Below are positions 44,431 through 53,700 of a stretch of DNA of 64,000 bases, in pieces. The DNA comes from Flavobacterium haoranii. GTDB lineage: Bacteria; Bacteroidota; Bacteroidia; Flavobacteriales; Flavobacteriaceae. Under the pieces are notes generated by a model that searched no databases, was not told the origin of the DNA, and was given only the letters and a program-made list of their open reading frames with translations. Position 1 is the first letter of the stretch. Every line of letters starts with the position of its first letter. The position numbers and the translations under genes are program-made. Location of the stretch: positions 124,001 through 188,000 of the forward strand of contig QKBC01000009.1 of the NCBI GenBank assembly GCA_003246205.1, read 5' to 3'.

Positions 44431-47400
44431 ATGGAAAAAATCTACTTATTAAATGGTAAGAAAATATATTTTCTACTGTTTTTAACCATCACTATTCAAA
44501 GTTATTCTCAATATTTAGTTCCCAGAACAGGAAGTGACTTAATCGCCACTTGTTCAGGTACAATTGCCGATAGCGGTGGTTCAGGTAATTATCAAAGTAA
44601 TTCAAATGGTTATACAATTATCAATCCTTCTATAGCAGGAAATTACATTCAAATTTCCGGAAGTATAACTACAGAAGCCGGATACGATTATTTAACCATT
44701 TACGATGGAAGCGGAACAGGAGGAACTGTTCTATGGGGTGGATCTCCTCACGGAAGCGGGACTTCTTGTACGACATTTACAGTTCCGACTATTACATCTT
44801 ATAGCGGGCCATTAACTGTACATTTTTATGCAGATAATACAAACAGATGTTCCGGATTCAGTTTAAATATTAATTGTACTGCAACGCCGGGAACTCCTCC
44901 GGTTAGTACATATTGTTTACCAACATCCGATAGTCCTTCAGGATTATACATTAATAATTTAGCTTTTATAGGAACACTTTCTGATCCTCCTGCAAATGCT
45001 TCAACCTATGATTCCGATGGTTATGAGGACTTTACTTCATTGACTCCATTAGCAATTCAAGCACAAGGAGAAGGTGTTAATATAACGGCTAATTGTACAG
45101 GAAACACTCATTTAAGAGGTACATGGAAAGCATGGGTAGACTGGAATGATGATGGTGATTTTAATGATTCCGGAGAATTAGTTTACAACATACAAGGATT
45201 TGCCGGTTCAAGCGTTACCTTCGGATTTGTTATTCCTGCATCACAAACTCCTGGAAATTACAGGATGAGGATAAGAGTGAACAACGGTAGTAGCTGGTTA
45301 GGTTCTGAAACTTTTGGATTTAATTTTTCGTCATGTGACAATTTCGAATATGGCAGCGGCATGTTTAGCGATGATAATTATGGTGAAACAGAAGATTATT
45401 TGTTTACTGTAATTGCAAATTGTGCTGCGACCATTACAAGTGTTACTAATGGTAGCACTTGCGGATCTGGAATTGTAAATTTAAACGCGTCCGGAAGTTC
45501 AGGAACAACAGAATATAGATGGTACACCAGTGAAACAGGAGGTTCTCCTGTTGCGACTACACCAACAGGTAGTTGGAATACTCCTAGCTTAACATCAACT
45601 ACATCTTATTGGGTAACTGCTTACAACGGAAGTTGTGAATCGGTAGTGAGAACTGAAATAATCGCTACTGTTAATCCTACCCCAACATTAACATTTACAC
45701 CTTCGAATCCAGTTGTTTGCGGAGAAAATGAAGTAGTAGAATTAACAACAAGTGGCGATACAGAAATTGTACATCTAATTGATGAAGATTTTGAAAGTGG
45801 TGGATTAGGTGTCTTTACCAGCATCAACAGCGACTCAAATGGTACTTCCACAGATAATAAAACAAAATTTCAAAACAGGACTAGTGTTTATGTTCCGACT
45901 ACCAATGTTTGGTTTCCGGCTATATCTTCCGGATTCGGAACCAATCAGTTTGCGCTAGCTTTATCTGATGCTTCAAGTCCGGATTACCCTACTAGCACTG
46001 TTCAAAACTTTTTAGCGCTGACTAATGCTGTTAACTCAACTGACTTTTTAGATCTTACCCTAAAATTGAAATTTTATTATTCGAGATATTATACAAGCGG
46101 TTCTAATCCAAATGATGAATATATCGCTATAGAATTATCAACTGACGGAGGTTCTACCTACCCTACTCAGATTGTGAAATTTACGTCAAATGTCGGTATC
46201 GGAACTAAATTTGTTACGCTAACTTACGACTTATCAGCCTATATTAACCAACCTAACTTAAAAATAAGAGTAAAACATTATTCTTATGCCGGTGCAGGAT
46301 GGTTACCTGACGGGGTTGCTGTAGATGACATCGAACTTTATGGTACAAAACCTTTAAACACAGCTTTTGACTGGATCAGTGCTTTACCAATTGACGCCTA
46401 CCAAGATGCTGCTTGTACTACTCCTTATACAAGTGGAACGCCAGCTGTAAATGTTTTTATCAAACCTACATTAGCACAATTAGAACAAGATTCCTATACT
46501 TTTACAGTTAGTGCTGTTTTATCAAACGGCTGCTATGCAACTGACGATATTACTGTAACTAATAATTCCAAAATTTGGAAAGGTACTAATAGCACAAACT
46601 GGAGCGATCCTAATAACTGGCTACCAGTAGGAGCTCCTACGATTGATAATTGTGTTATAGTACCAGACAATGCTGTTATTGATGGTAGTGGATATGATGC
46701 TTTTGCTAAAAATCTTAAAGTAAAAAATACCGGAAATTTAAACAATCTTTCCAACAACTCTATTACGGTAAAAGAATGGGTAGAAGTTGAATCCGGAGGC
46801 GTGTTTAATTTAGAGAATGCATCTAGTCTTATTCAAATAGATAATGTTGCCAACAGCGGTACAATTTCCATGAAAAGAGATGCTAATATTAATCTATTAA
46901 GCTATGTTTATTGGGCAACACCTGTAGCCAATTTTTCATCAAATAGTATCTCTCCAGCTACTCCGGCCAGTTTTATCTGGAAATGGGATCCAACTATCAA
47001 TAATGGTGGTACCTATGCCGGCAACTTCGGTAATTGGGTAAATGGAGATGAAACTATGGTAAATGGTAAAGGTTATATTGTAAGAGGTCCAAATGGCTAC
47101 ACTACTTCTACACAAACTTTTACAGCCAATTTTACAGGAACCCCTAATAACGGAGATATTACTACTCCTATTACAAGAGGTTCGTATGTAGGTACTCCTT
47201 ATTCAGGTCCTACAACGACACCTGTAACCCAAGACGATGATAATTGGAATCTATTAGGAAATCCATATCCATCTGCGATTTACACAGATGCTTTTTTAAC
47301 GGCTAATAACACTAATTTAAATCAATTTGTAAAAATCTGGACACACGGTATTGATCCCTCTCCTATTGCTAATCCTTTTTACGGAAGTTACCAACTAAAT

Positions 47401-48264
47401 TATAATGTAGCAGATTACATGACTTATAATTCATTAGGAGGTACACAATCAGGCTTTGACGGTTATATAGGAGCAGGTCAAGGATTTTTCGTCTTAATGA
47501 ATGATGCTGCATCAACAAATGAAACCGTTGTATTCAATAATTCTATGCGTTCTAATAGTAATCGAAATGACCAATTTTACAGAACTCAACAAACCGATGA
47601 GAAGCATAGAATTTGGCTTAAAATGATTGCTCCTACAGGTAGCTCAAGTGATGCCTTAGTTGGATATGCTACAGATGCCACAAACGGTCTTGATGAAAAA
47701 TTTGATGCTCCTGCTATGGACATTAAAACTAATTTTGAAATATATTCAATTGCTGAGAATAAAAAATTAGCCATTCAAGGGAAAACAGTTCCTTTTGATT
47801 CTAACGATGTTATTACTCTTGGTATTACAATTCCTCAAAACGGTAGTTATATCATTGCCATCAGTAATATAGATGGTTTATTTAATAGTCAAAATATCTA
47901 TTTGGAAGATTTAAGTTTGGGAATTATACATGATTTAAAAGTTTCTCCTTATAGCTTTACTTCAACTTCAGGTACTTTTGACAACCGATTTGTTTTAAGA
48001 TATACTAATAGTCTTTTAAACACTGATAATTTCAATTTAGAAAGCGAAGTAAAAATATTTGCAACTGATAACTCTTTAAAAATTGAAGCTCCAAAAGAAA
48101 TAAAAAATGTAGTGGTTTATGATATCTTAGGAAAAATCTTGTTTAATGGCAATTATTCCGATACAAGTATCACAATTACTTCTATTTTAAAAACAAATAG
48201 TACCATACTTGTAAAAGCAACTTTAGAAGATGGAACTATCATTAACAAAAAGGTTATCTATTAA
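44431..48264 (+). CDS. Giant secreted mosaic protein C (CUB, GEVED, Ig-like, T9SS type C)
   Basis: 1277 residues from the ATG; a GTG two codons upstream is less likely. Signal peptide (to about 27, IQSYSQ); CUB domain (about 38-150, YDYLTIYDGSGTGG, LTVHFYADNTNRCSGFSLNI); GEVED (DWNDDGDFND, FGFVIPASQTPGNYRMRIRV); Ig-like (TEYRWYTSETGGSPVATT); a cleaved-adhesin-like domain (LIDEDFESGGLGVF to GVAVDDIELYG); the shared body (VYWATPV, GKGYIVRGP, NLLGNPYPSAIYT, GAGQGFFVLMN); type C sorting end (VVVYDILGKILF to KKVIY). It differs from B mainly by having CUB in place of the glycine-rich and first GEVED domains, an apparent domain swap. No enzyme motif. Confidence 0.85.
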   Translation: MEKIYLLNGKKIYFLLFLTITIQSYSQYLVPRTGSDLIATCSGTIADSGGSGNYQSNSNGYTIINPSIAGNYIQISGSITTEAGYDYLTIYDGSGTGGTVLWGGSPHGSGTSCTTFTVPTITSYSGPLTVHFYADNTNRCSGFSLNINCTATPGTPPVSTYCLPTSDSPSGLYINNLAFIGTLSDPPANASTYDSDGYEDFTSLTPLAIQAQGEGVNITANCTGNTHLRGTWKAWVDWNDDGDFNDSGELVYNIQGFAGSSVTFGFVIPASQTPGNYRMRIRVNNGSSWLGSETFGFNFSSCDNFEYGSGMFSDDNYGETEDYLFTVIANCAATITSVTNGSTCGSGIVNLNASGSSGTTEYRWYTSETGGSPVATTPTGSWNTPSLTSTTSYWVTAYNGSCESVVRTEIIATVNPTPTLTFTPSNPVVCGENEVVELTTSGDTEIVHLIDEDFESGGLGVFTSINSDSNGTSTDNKTKFQNRTSVYVPTTNVWFPAISSGFGTNQFALALSDASSPDYPTSTVQNFLALTNAVNSTDFLDLTLKLKFYYSRYYTSGSNPNDEYIAIELSTDGGSTYPTQIVKFTSNVGIGTKFVTLTYDLSAYINQPNLKIRVKHYSYAGAGWLPDGVAVDDIELYGTKPLNTAFDWISALPIDAYQDAACTTPYTSGTPAVNVFIKPTLAQLEQDSYTFTVSAVLSNGCYATDDITVTNNSKIWKGTNSTNWSDPNNWLPVGAPTIDNCVIVPDNAVIDGSGYDAFAKNLKVKNTGNLNNLSNNSITVKEWVEVESGGVFNLENASSLIQIDNVANSGTISMKRDANINLLSYVYWATPVANFSSNSISPATPASFIWKWDPTINNGGTYAGNFGNWVNGDETMVNGKGYIVRGPNGYTTSTQTFTANFTGTPNNGDITTPITRGSYVGTPYSGPTTTPVTQDDDNWNLLGNPYPSAIYTDAFLTANNTNLNQFVKIWTHGIDPSPIANPFYGSYQLNYNVADYMTYNSLGGTQSGFDGYIGAGQGFFVLMNDAASTNETVVFNNSMRSNSNRNDQFYRTQQTDEKHRIWLKMIAPTGSSSDALVGYATDATNGLDEKFDAPAMDIKTNFEIYSIAENKKLAIQGKTVPFDSNDVITLGITIPQNGSYIIAISNIDGLFNSQNIYLEDLSLGIIHDLKVSPYSFTSTSGTFDNRFVLRYTNSLLNTDNFNLESEVKIFATDNSLKIEAPKEIKNVVVYDILGKILFNGNYSDTSITITSILKTNSTILVKATLEDGTIINKKVIY

Positions 48265-48285
48265 AAAATTATAGAATAAAAAAGT

Positions 48286-48312
48286 AAGGCGAACTAAAAG
48301 TTCGCCTTTTTT
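48286..48312 (+). terminator. Terminator of giant gene C
   Basis: AAGGCGAAC, loop TAAAA, GTTCGCC followed by T6. Confidence 0.88.
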
Positions 48313-48520
48313 ATACCTTAAAATATCCTAAATTAAATTACCACAAAACAAAATATTTCCTAGTCATTTGTCTTTATTTCTTAATTCATCTTAATTGCTT
48401 TGCTCTATCAATTTGGATTAGCATTTTTACTAAATAAAGTAAAGTATTAGACAATCTTAGTGACTCATCAATTTATTGCAGTGCTTTTAATAATCATACC
48501 AAGCAAAAGGTTTTTAACAA
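48313..48520. other. Gene-free spacer between convergent units
   Basis: About 200 AT-rich bases between the terminators of giant gene C and of 610-residue protein copy 2. I see no open frame, promoter or repeat of note in it. Confidence 0.6.
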
Positions 48521-48555
48521 AAAAAGAGGTTCTGAAAAATTTCAGAACCTCTTTT
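48521..48555 (-). terminator. Terminator of 610-residue protein copy 2
   Basis: AAAAGAGGTTCTGAAA and TTTCAGAACCTCTTTT form a 16-base perfect stem with a very short loop, followed by T on the minus strand. Confidence 0.9.
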
Positions 48556-48573
48556 AATTACTATAATTTTTTA

Positions 48574-50406
48574 TTATCTATAAATAGATACTTTTTTACT
48601 TACTTCAAGAGCATCAGCTGTTGCTAATTTAACAATGTAAACTCCATCACTCAAATTAGATGTCGGAATCTCAATTTTTTCACTTCTACCTAAATTTTCT
48701 TTAGAAATTACAAGCTTACCTGTTACATCATATAAATCTATCTTAGCAATATCGTTATTTGCTGAATTTAGAACTGTTAACATATTACCTTCATTATTCT
48801 GATATAGCTCAAACACATTTGGATCTAAAACATTCTCTCCTAAAACTTCATCAGTATTTTTAAATGTTATTTCAAAACGAGCTCTATTATCTCCTGCCGG
48901 TAAAGTAACTTCAAAAGAATTATTTTTAATATCATAATAAATTCCGGTTTCTTTATCGTGAACATACACCATTTGCATATCGTCAAAACCAGAATAAGCT
49001 CCCTGAACTTTAACAGTAAACTTAGTTGTTTCGCTACAACGGAAACCTACAGGTACTTTCTCATCTATTCCAAATTTAAACGCCGTAGAAGCATATTCAT
49101 AAGGCATGCCATCAACTACATAATAAAAACTTATAGGAACAGCATCCGTAGCTGAACGTCCGTCAAATCCATAATCATAACCTTGCGTTGCACTATCATC
49201 AAAAGCCATAGTTGTAGGACGAACTGCTTCGTCATTATAAACGGCATTGATTCTTAAATAAGGAGCCGTACCTTTCTTTATTTGGGTATAATCTGTTCCG
49301 GCAACATTTGGAATTTCAGGATAATATTCATCTTCAACTATTTGAGCTTGCGAGCTATTTCCAATTCGTTCAAATTCTGATTGATTGGCTACACTTTCTT
49401 TTACAAATACTCTATATTGGTTCTTCATCACTACTGTTCCGTTAGTTGTCCCCAATACCATAAAGCCTTGTCCTACAGGAGAAAATCTTCTTTCGTAAAC
49501 TGAACCTGATGAACCTAAATTAGTTTCTTGTCCACCAGCTTGGTCATAGTTCCAAAATACTGCCGGGGTATAAATCCCTGTTCCCGGGGTATAAACTCCA
49601 TATCCACCATCATAATCCGTAATAAAGTGAGTCGTTGATGTTTGTTCCCAAAAATAAGCCTGTCCGTTAATTACACCAGAATTTGCAGGATCTAATAAAA
49701 ACATGTTCAAATCAATACCACTAGGATAAGGATTACCAACTAGTGTAAAATTATTATTTGAAACAGCATTTGTTATATTTCCGTCATTTGGTTTTCCTCT
49801 AAAATCATAGCGTTGTGCATTTCCTGCGTTATTTTCAACGCCTTCATTAGTATCTGCCACAAAAGCATCGGTACCGGAAGTTCCTTTCATCGTAAAACCT
49901 AACCCCGGTTGAACATTAGTAGCTGCTCCTACAAATACCCATTGTGCATACTGATTAGAAGTACTAAATTTATAAATCCATCTTTGAGCAATTGACAAAG
50001 GAGATGCTTGCCCATTATAATTTCCGTAAGGAAGAACAACAGCCGAGGCACTACTGGTAAGCCCTGTAGGACTACTTAACAAGGTAATTCCAAAATTTGA
50101 ATTTCCAACTGTAGCACTAGGATTTCCAACAGGTGAACACCAATAATTATATCTGAAGTTATCACTTGTTCCTTCCTGAAAAACAGATAAAGTTCCCAAA
50201 CCTGTATTTTGTCCTACACCAGTTGTTCCTTGAAGTAATTGAGACTGGTTTCTTAAAAAAATATTCCCTCCGGAATTAAGCTCAACCTGACTTGTTACGA
50301 ATATATACTGATCATTAGAATATACATAACCGCCAGTTCCCACATATAACTGAGCTTGGCTTCCAAGCCCTACCATAAACATTAAAGATAGTAGAGTTTT
50401 TCTCAT
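48574..50406 (-). CDS. Large secreted T9SS type A protein, copy 2 of two 610-residue paralogues
   Basis: 610 residues, the same length as copy 1. Signal peptide (about 1-18, GLGSQAQ), then LRNQSQLLQGTTGVGQNTG, FQEGTSDNFRYNYWCSPVG, LGFTMKGTSGTDAF, YDFRGKPNDGNITNAV, TLVGNPYPSGIDLNMFLLDP, GQAYFWEQTSTTHF and a type A sorting domain (about 540-610, VYIVKLATADALEVSKKVSI). Nearly every motif of copy 1 is found at the same place. No enzyme motif is seen; surface or matrix role is inferred. It diverges from giant gene D exactly as copy 1 diverges from giant gene A. Confidence 0.82.
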   Translation of the reverse strand: MRKTLLSLMFMVGLGSQAQLYVGTGGYVYSNDQYIFVTSQVELNSGGNIFLRNQSQLLQGTTGVGQNTGLGTLSVFQEGTSDNFRYNYWCSPVGNPSATVGNSNFGITLLSSPTGLTSSASAVVLPYGNYNGQASPLSIAQRWIYKFSTSNQYAQWVFVGAATNVQPGLGFTMKGTSGTDAFVADTNEGVENNAGNAQRYDFRGKPNDGNITNAVSNNNFTLVGNPYPSGIDLNMFLLDPANSGVINGQAYFWEQTSTTHFITDYDGGYGVYTPGTGIYTPAVFWNYDQAGGQETNLGSSGSVYERRFSPVGQGFMVLGTTNGTVVMKNQYRVFVKESVANQSEFERIGNSSQAQIVEDEYYPEIPNVAGTDYTQIKKGTAPYLRINAVYNDEAVRPTTMAFDDSATQGYDYGFDGRSATDAVPISFYYVVDGMPYEYASTAFKFGIDEKVPVGFRCSETTKFTVKVQGAYSGFDDMQMVYVHDKETGIYYDIKNNSFEVTLPAGDNRARFEITFKNTDEVLGENVLDPNVFELYQNNEGNMLTVLNSANNDIAKIDLYDVTGKLVISKENLGRSEKIEIPTSNLSDGVYIVKLATADALEVSKKVSIYR

Positions 50407-50429
50407 AATAATTACAAATTATATATAGA

Positions 50430-50437
50430 CAAAAATA
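50430..50437 (-). promoter_or_regulatory. Promoter -7 element of 610-residue protein copy 2
   Basis: Minus strand TATTTTTG, 24 bases before the ATG; no well-spaced -33 TTG. Confidence 0.45.
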
Positions 50438-50636
50438 CAATTAATTAATCATAATACATAAAATTATCACTAAAAAAAGACATCTTTTTCAGTATAAAAA
50501 TCATAAAACACTTTTTACCTATCTAAATTTTTTATCTAAAATTACACTAACAACAGATAATTTAACCAAAATTTAAAACTCAATCAAAAAAATAATTAAA
50601 AAAATAAAAATTTAATAACATTTTATTAATATTTTG

Positions 50637-50666
50637 TTTGTTTTTAAACAAAAAAAAATACATTTG
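50637..50666 (+). promoter_or_regulatory. Promoter of giant gene D
   Basis: TTTG, 18 bases, TACATTTG. The remainder of the 296-base divergent stretch is AT-rich without other visible features. Confidence 0.72.
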
Positions 50667-50702
50667 TAGAAAATTCAACTAACCTCTTTATCTTATAAAA
50701 CC

Positions 50703-53700
50703 ATGAAAAAGAACCTATTAGAGATTCAATTCTCAAAAGACTTCTTTTTGTTAAAACACTGCGTTAACAAATATTTAATACTATTTTTACTACTTTTAAA
50801 TTTTAACTCTATTTTTTCACAAAGTGCAAACGACAATTGTTCCAATGCTGCTTCCTTAACTTTAGGTACATCTTGTTCAACAACATCTTTCACTTTTACG
50901 AATAATACTTTACAAACCGGAGCTGCAAATCCGGCTCTTTGTAATAGTGTTACAGCCAACAAAGATGGATGGTACACCTTTACTACAGGAGCCTCAACTA
51001 CTTCTATAACACTGGAAGCGACTACAAACCGACCGTGGTCTGTTTCTATATATAGTGGAAACTGCTCAGGTTTTACTTTAGTTGATTGTAATAATGCAAG
51101 TGGTAATACTGCCATAACACTGAATCCCAGTGTTTCACCAAATACAACATACTATGTTAGAATTAACAGAACAAATACCGGAACTAATTCATGGATCGGA
51201 AATGTTTGTGTTTATGATTCAACACCTAGCCTAAGCTACTGTACTTTTACATCGTCCAGTAGTAGTTATTGGATAAGTAATTTTACAACAACAGGTGGTT
51301 CAACCAACATAAACAATTCTACAACATATTCAACTGGAGGTTATGGTGATTATACTTCTCAAACAGTTACTCAAACTGCCGGATTAACTTTCAACTTCAG
51401 TGTGACTATGAATTCAGGCACACACGGAATTAATATTTTTGTAGACTGGAATAACGATGGTGATTTTGCTGACACAGGGGAAAAAGTATATGCCAGCGGT
51501 AGCTATGTTAGCAGCGCCTCAGGAACTATAACTATTCCAGGAACTGCAACTTCCGGAAATTACCGAATGCGTATTGCCACTAACTATCTCTCAACTGATC
51601 CGTCAGCATGCGGTTCTACAACTTATACAGAAGCAGAAGATTATACTATACAAGTTGCTCCTCTTACTCCATGTTCCGGCACACCAACAGGCGGAAGTGT
51701 AGTAGTTTCACCTGCTTCCGGAAACCCTGGATCTACTTACAATGTTTCTGCATCAGGCTATACGATTGGAACAGGAATGACATATCAATGGCAATCCAAC
51801 ACAAACAGTGGTGGTTGGGTAAATGTAGGTAGCACCTCTACAACATATTCAGATCCGGCTGCACAAACAGCTCCTGCTTTAGGAACAACTGTTGAATGGC
51901 AATTAATCGTTACTTGTACAAATTCAGGTAATAGTGCTAACTCTTCAACAGCAACTTTTACTTCAGAATTGACTCCTTGTACTCCAAGTGGCTCAACAAG
52001 TTATTATCTGACAAACGTTACTACGACTAATGGACTGACAAATTTTAATAATACTTCCGGAGCCGGTATAGGAGGTTACACTGATAATTATCCAACAATT
52101 TCTGTTTCCCAAATTCCGGGCGGAAGCTTCGATATATCAATCACTCCTTCATCCGGAACTAACTATTTTTATGTTTGGATTGACTGGAACAATGATGCTG
52201 ATTTTGATGATGCCGGAGAAACTTTAGTAGCTACTACTTCATACACATCTAATTATACCGGAACAATAAACATACCAGCTGCACAAGCAAGTGGTACTTT
52301 TAGAATGAGAGTCGCTAACAGCTGGTCAGGAAGCATCACTTCTTGTGGACCTGCATCTAATGGAGAATATGAAGATTATGCTGTAAATGTTGGTACTATC
52401 TCATGTTATCCTCCAACATTGACTGCTAATGCGACAACTACTACTACCGGAACAGCTTCTTGGACAGCATCAGCATTAGGTTCAACTCCTGTTGGATATG
52501 AATATTATATTTCAACAACTAATACTCCTCCTGCTTCAGGGACAGCTACAGCAAGCACCACAACTAATTTCACAGGACTAACTCCAAATATGACTTATTA
52601 TGTATTTGTCAGAACAAATTGCGGTGGAGGCGATTATAGCCCATGGGCTGTTGACTCTTTTTATACCGGATATTGTACGGCAACCTCTTCCTATACATCT
52701 GATTATATAACAGGATTTTCAACAACAAGCGGAGTAAGCAATATATCAAACAATAGTTCTGGTTTTTCAACAAGTGGTTACGGAGACTTTACCGCACAAA
52801 TAGTAAGTCAATATAATGGAGGATCTGTTAATTTCAATGTTACATTAAACAGTTCTTCAGGTTTTGCCATTTGGGTTGACTGGAATGATGATATGGTTTT
52901 TGACACTACGGAAAGAATGTATACAAGTAATGCTTATGGCACTACTTTCTCCGGTTCATTTAGTGTTCCAGCAGGTGCTTCAACCGGCAATCACAGAATG
53001 AGAATCCGTTCCAATTATTCTTCTTCAAATCCAGACGCTTGCGGAAGCATTAGCTACGGAGAAACAGAAGATTACACATTTACAGTTTTACCTCCGCTTC
53101 CTTGTGGAGAAAACCCAGAATCGTTATCTGTATTCTTGGTTTCACAAACAGAAGCAACTGTAAGTTGGACAGAACCTACTCCGGCTCCGGCAAACGGATA
53201 CCAATATTACCTTTCAACTTCTAACAGTACACCTACCACAGGTACAACACCAACTGGGAGCGTAGCAGCAGGTATTACTTCTGTTAACTTTACAGGTTTA
53301 ACTCCCGGAACAACTTATTATGTATGGGTTAGATCAAATTGTGGTGCACCGGATGGACAAGGAGTTTGGGTTGGACCGATTACATTTATAATGCCGACCT
53401 GTGCCATTGGAAATAGTACCGGAACAACTGATTTAGGTTGTCCGTCAGTACTTTCAGGAGGACTAAGCTTAAACGGAGCAGATCCTGCACCTTTCTTCTG
53501 TACAGATGCCTCAACTTGTGTTAACTTAGAAGCTAATTACTTAGAATTAGGAGACACATCAAGCTATACCGTTGAATCTATAACATATAACCCACCATAC
53601 CAATTCAGTTGTTTAAAGAATCCTGTAAGTGTTAACATCGACGACCGTTGGTCTCCGGTTGTAACTTTACCATTTGATTTTTGTTTCTATGGCAATACTT

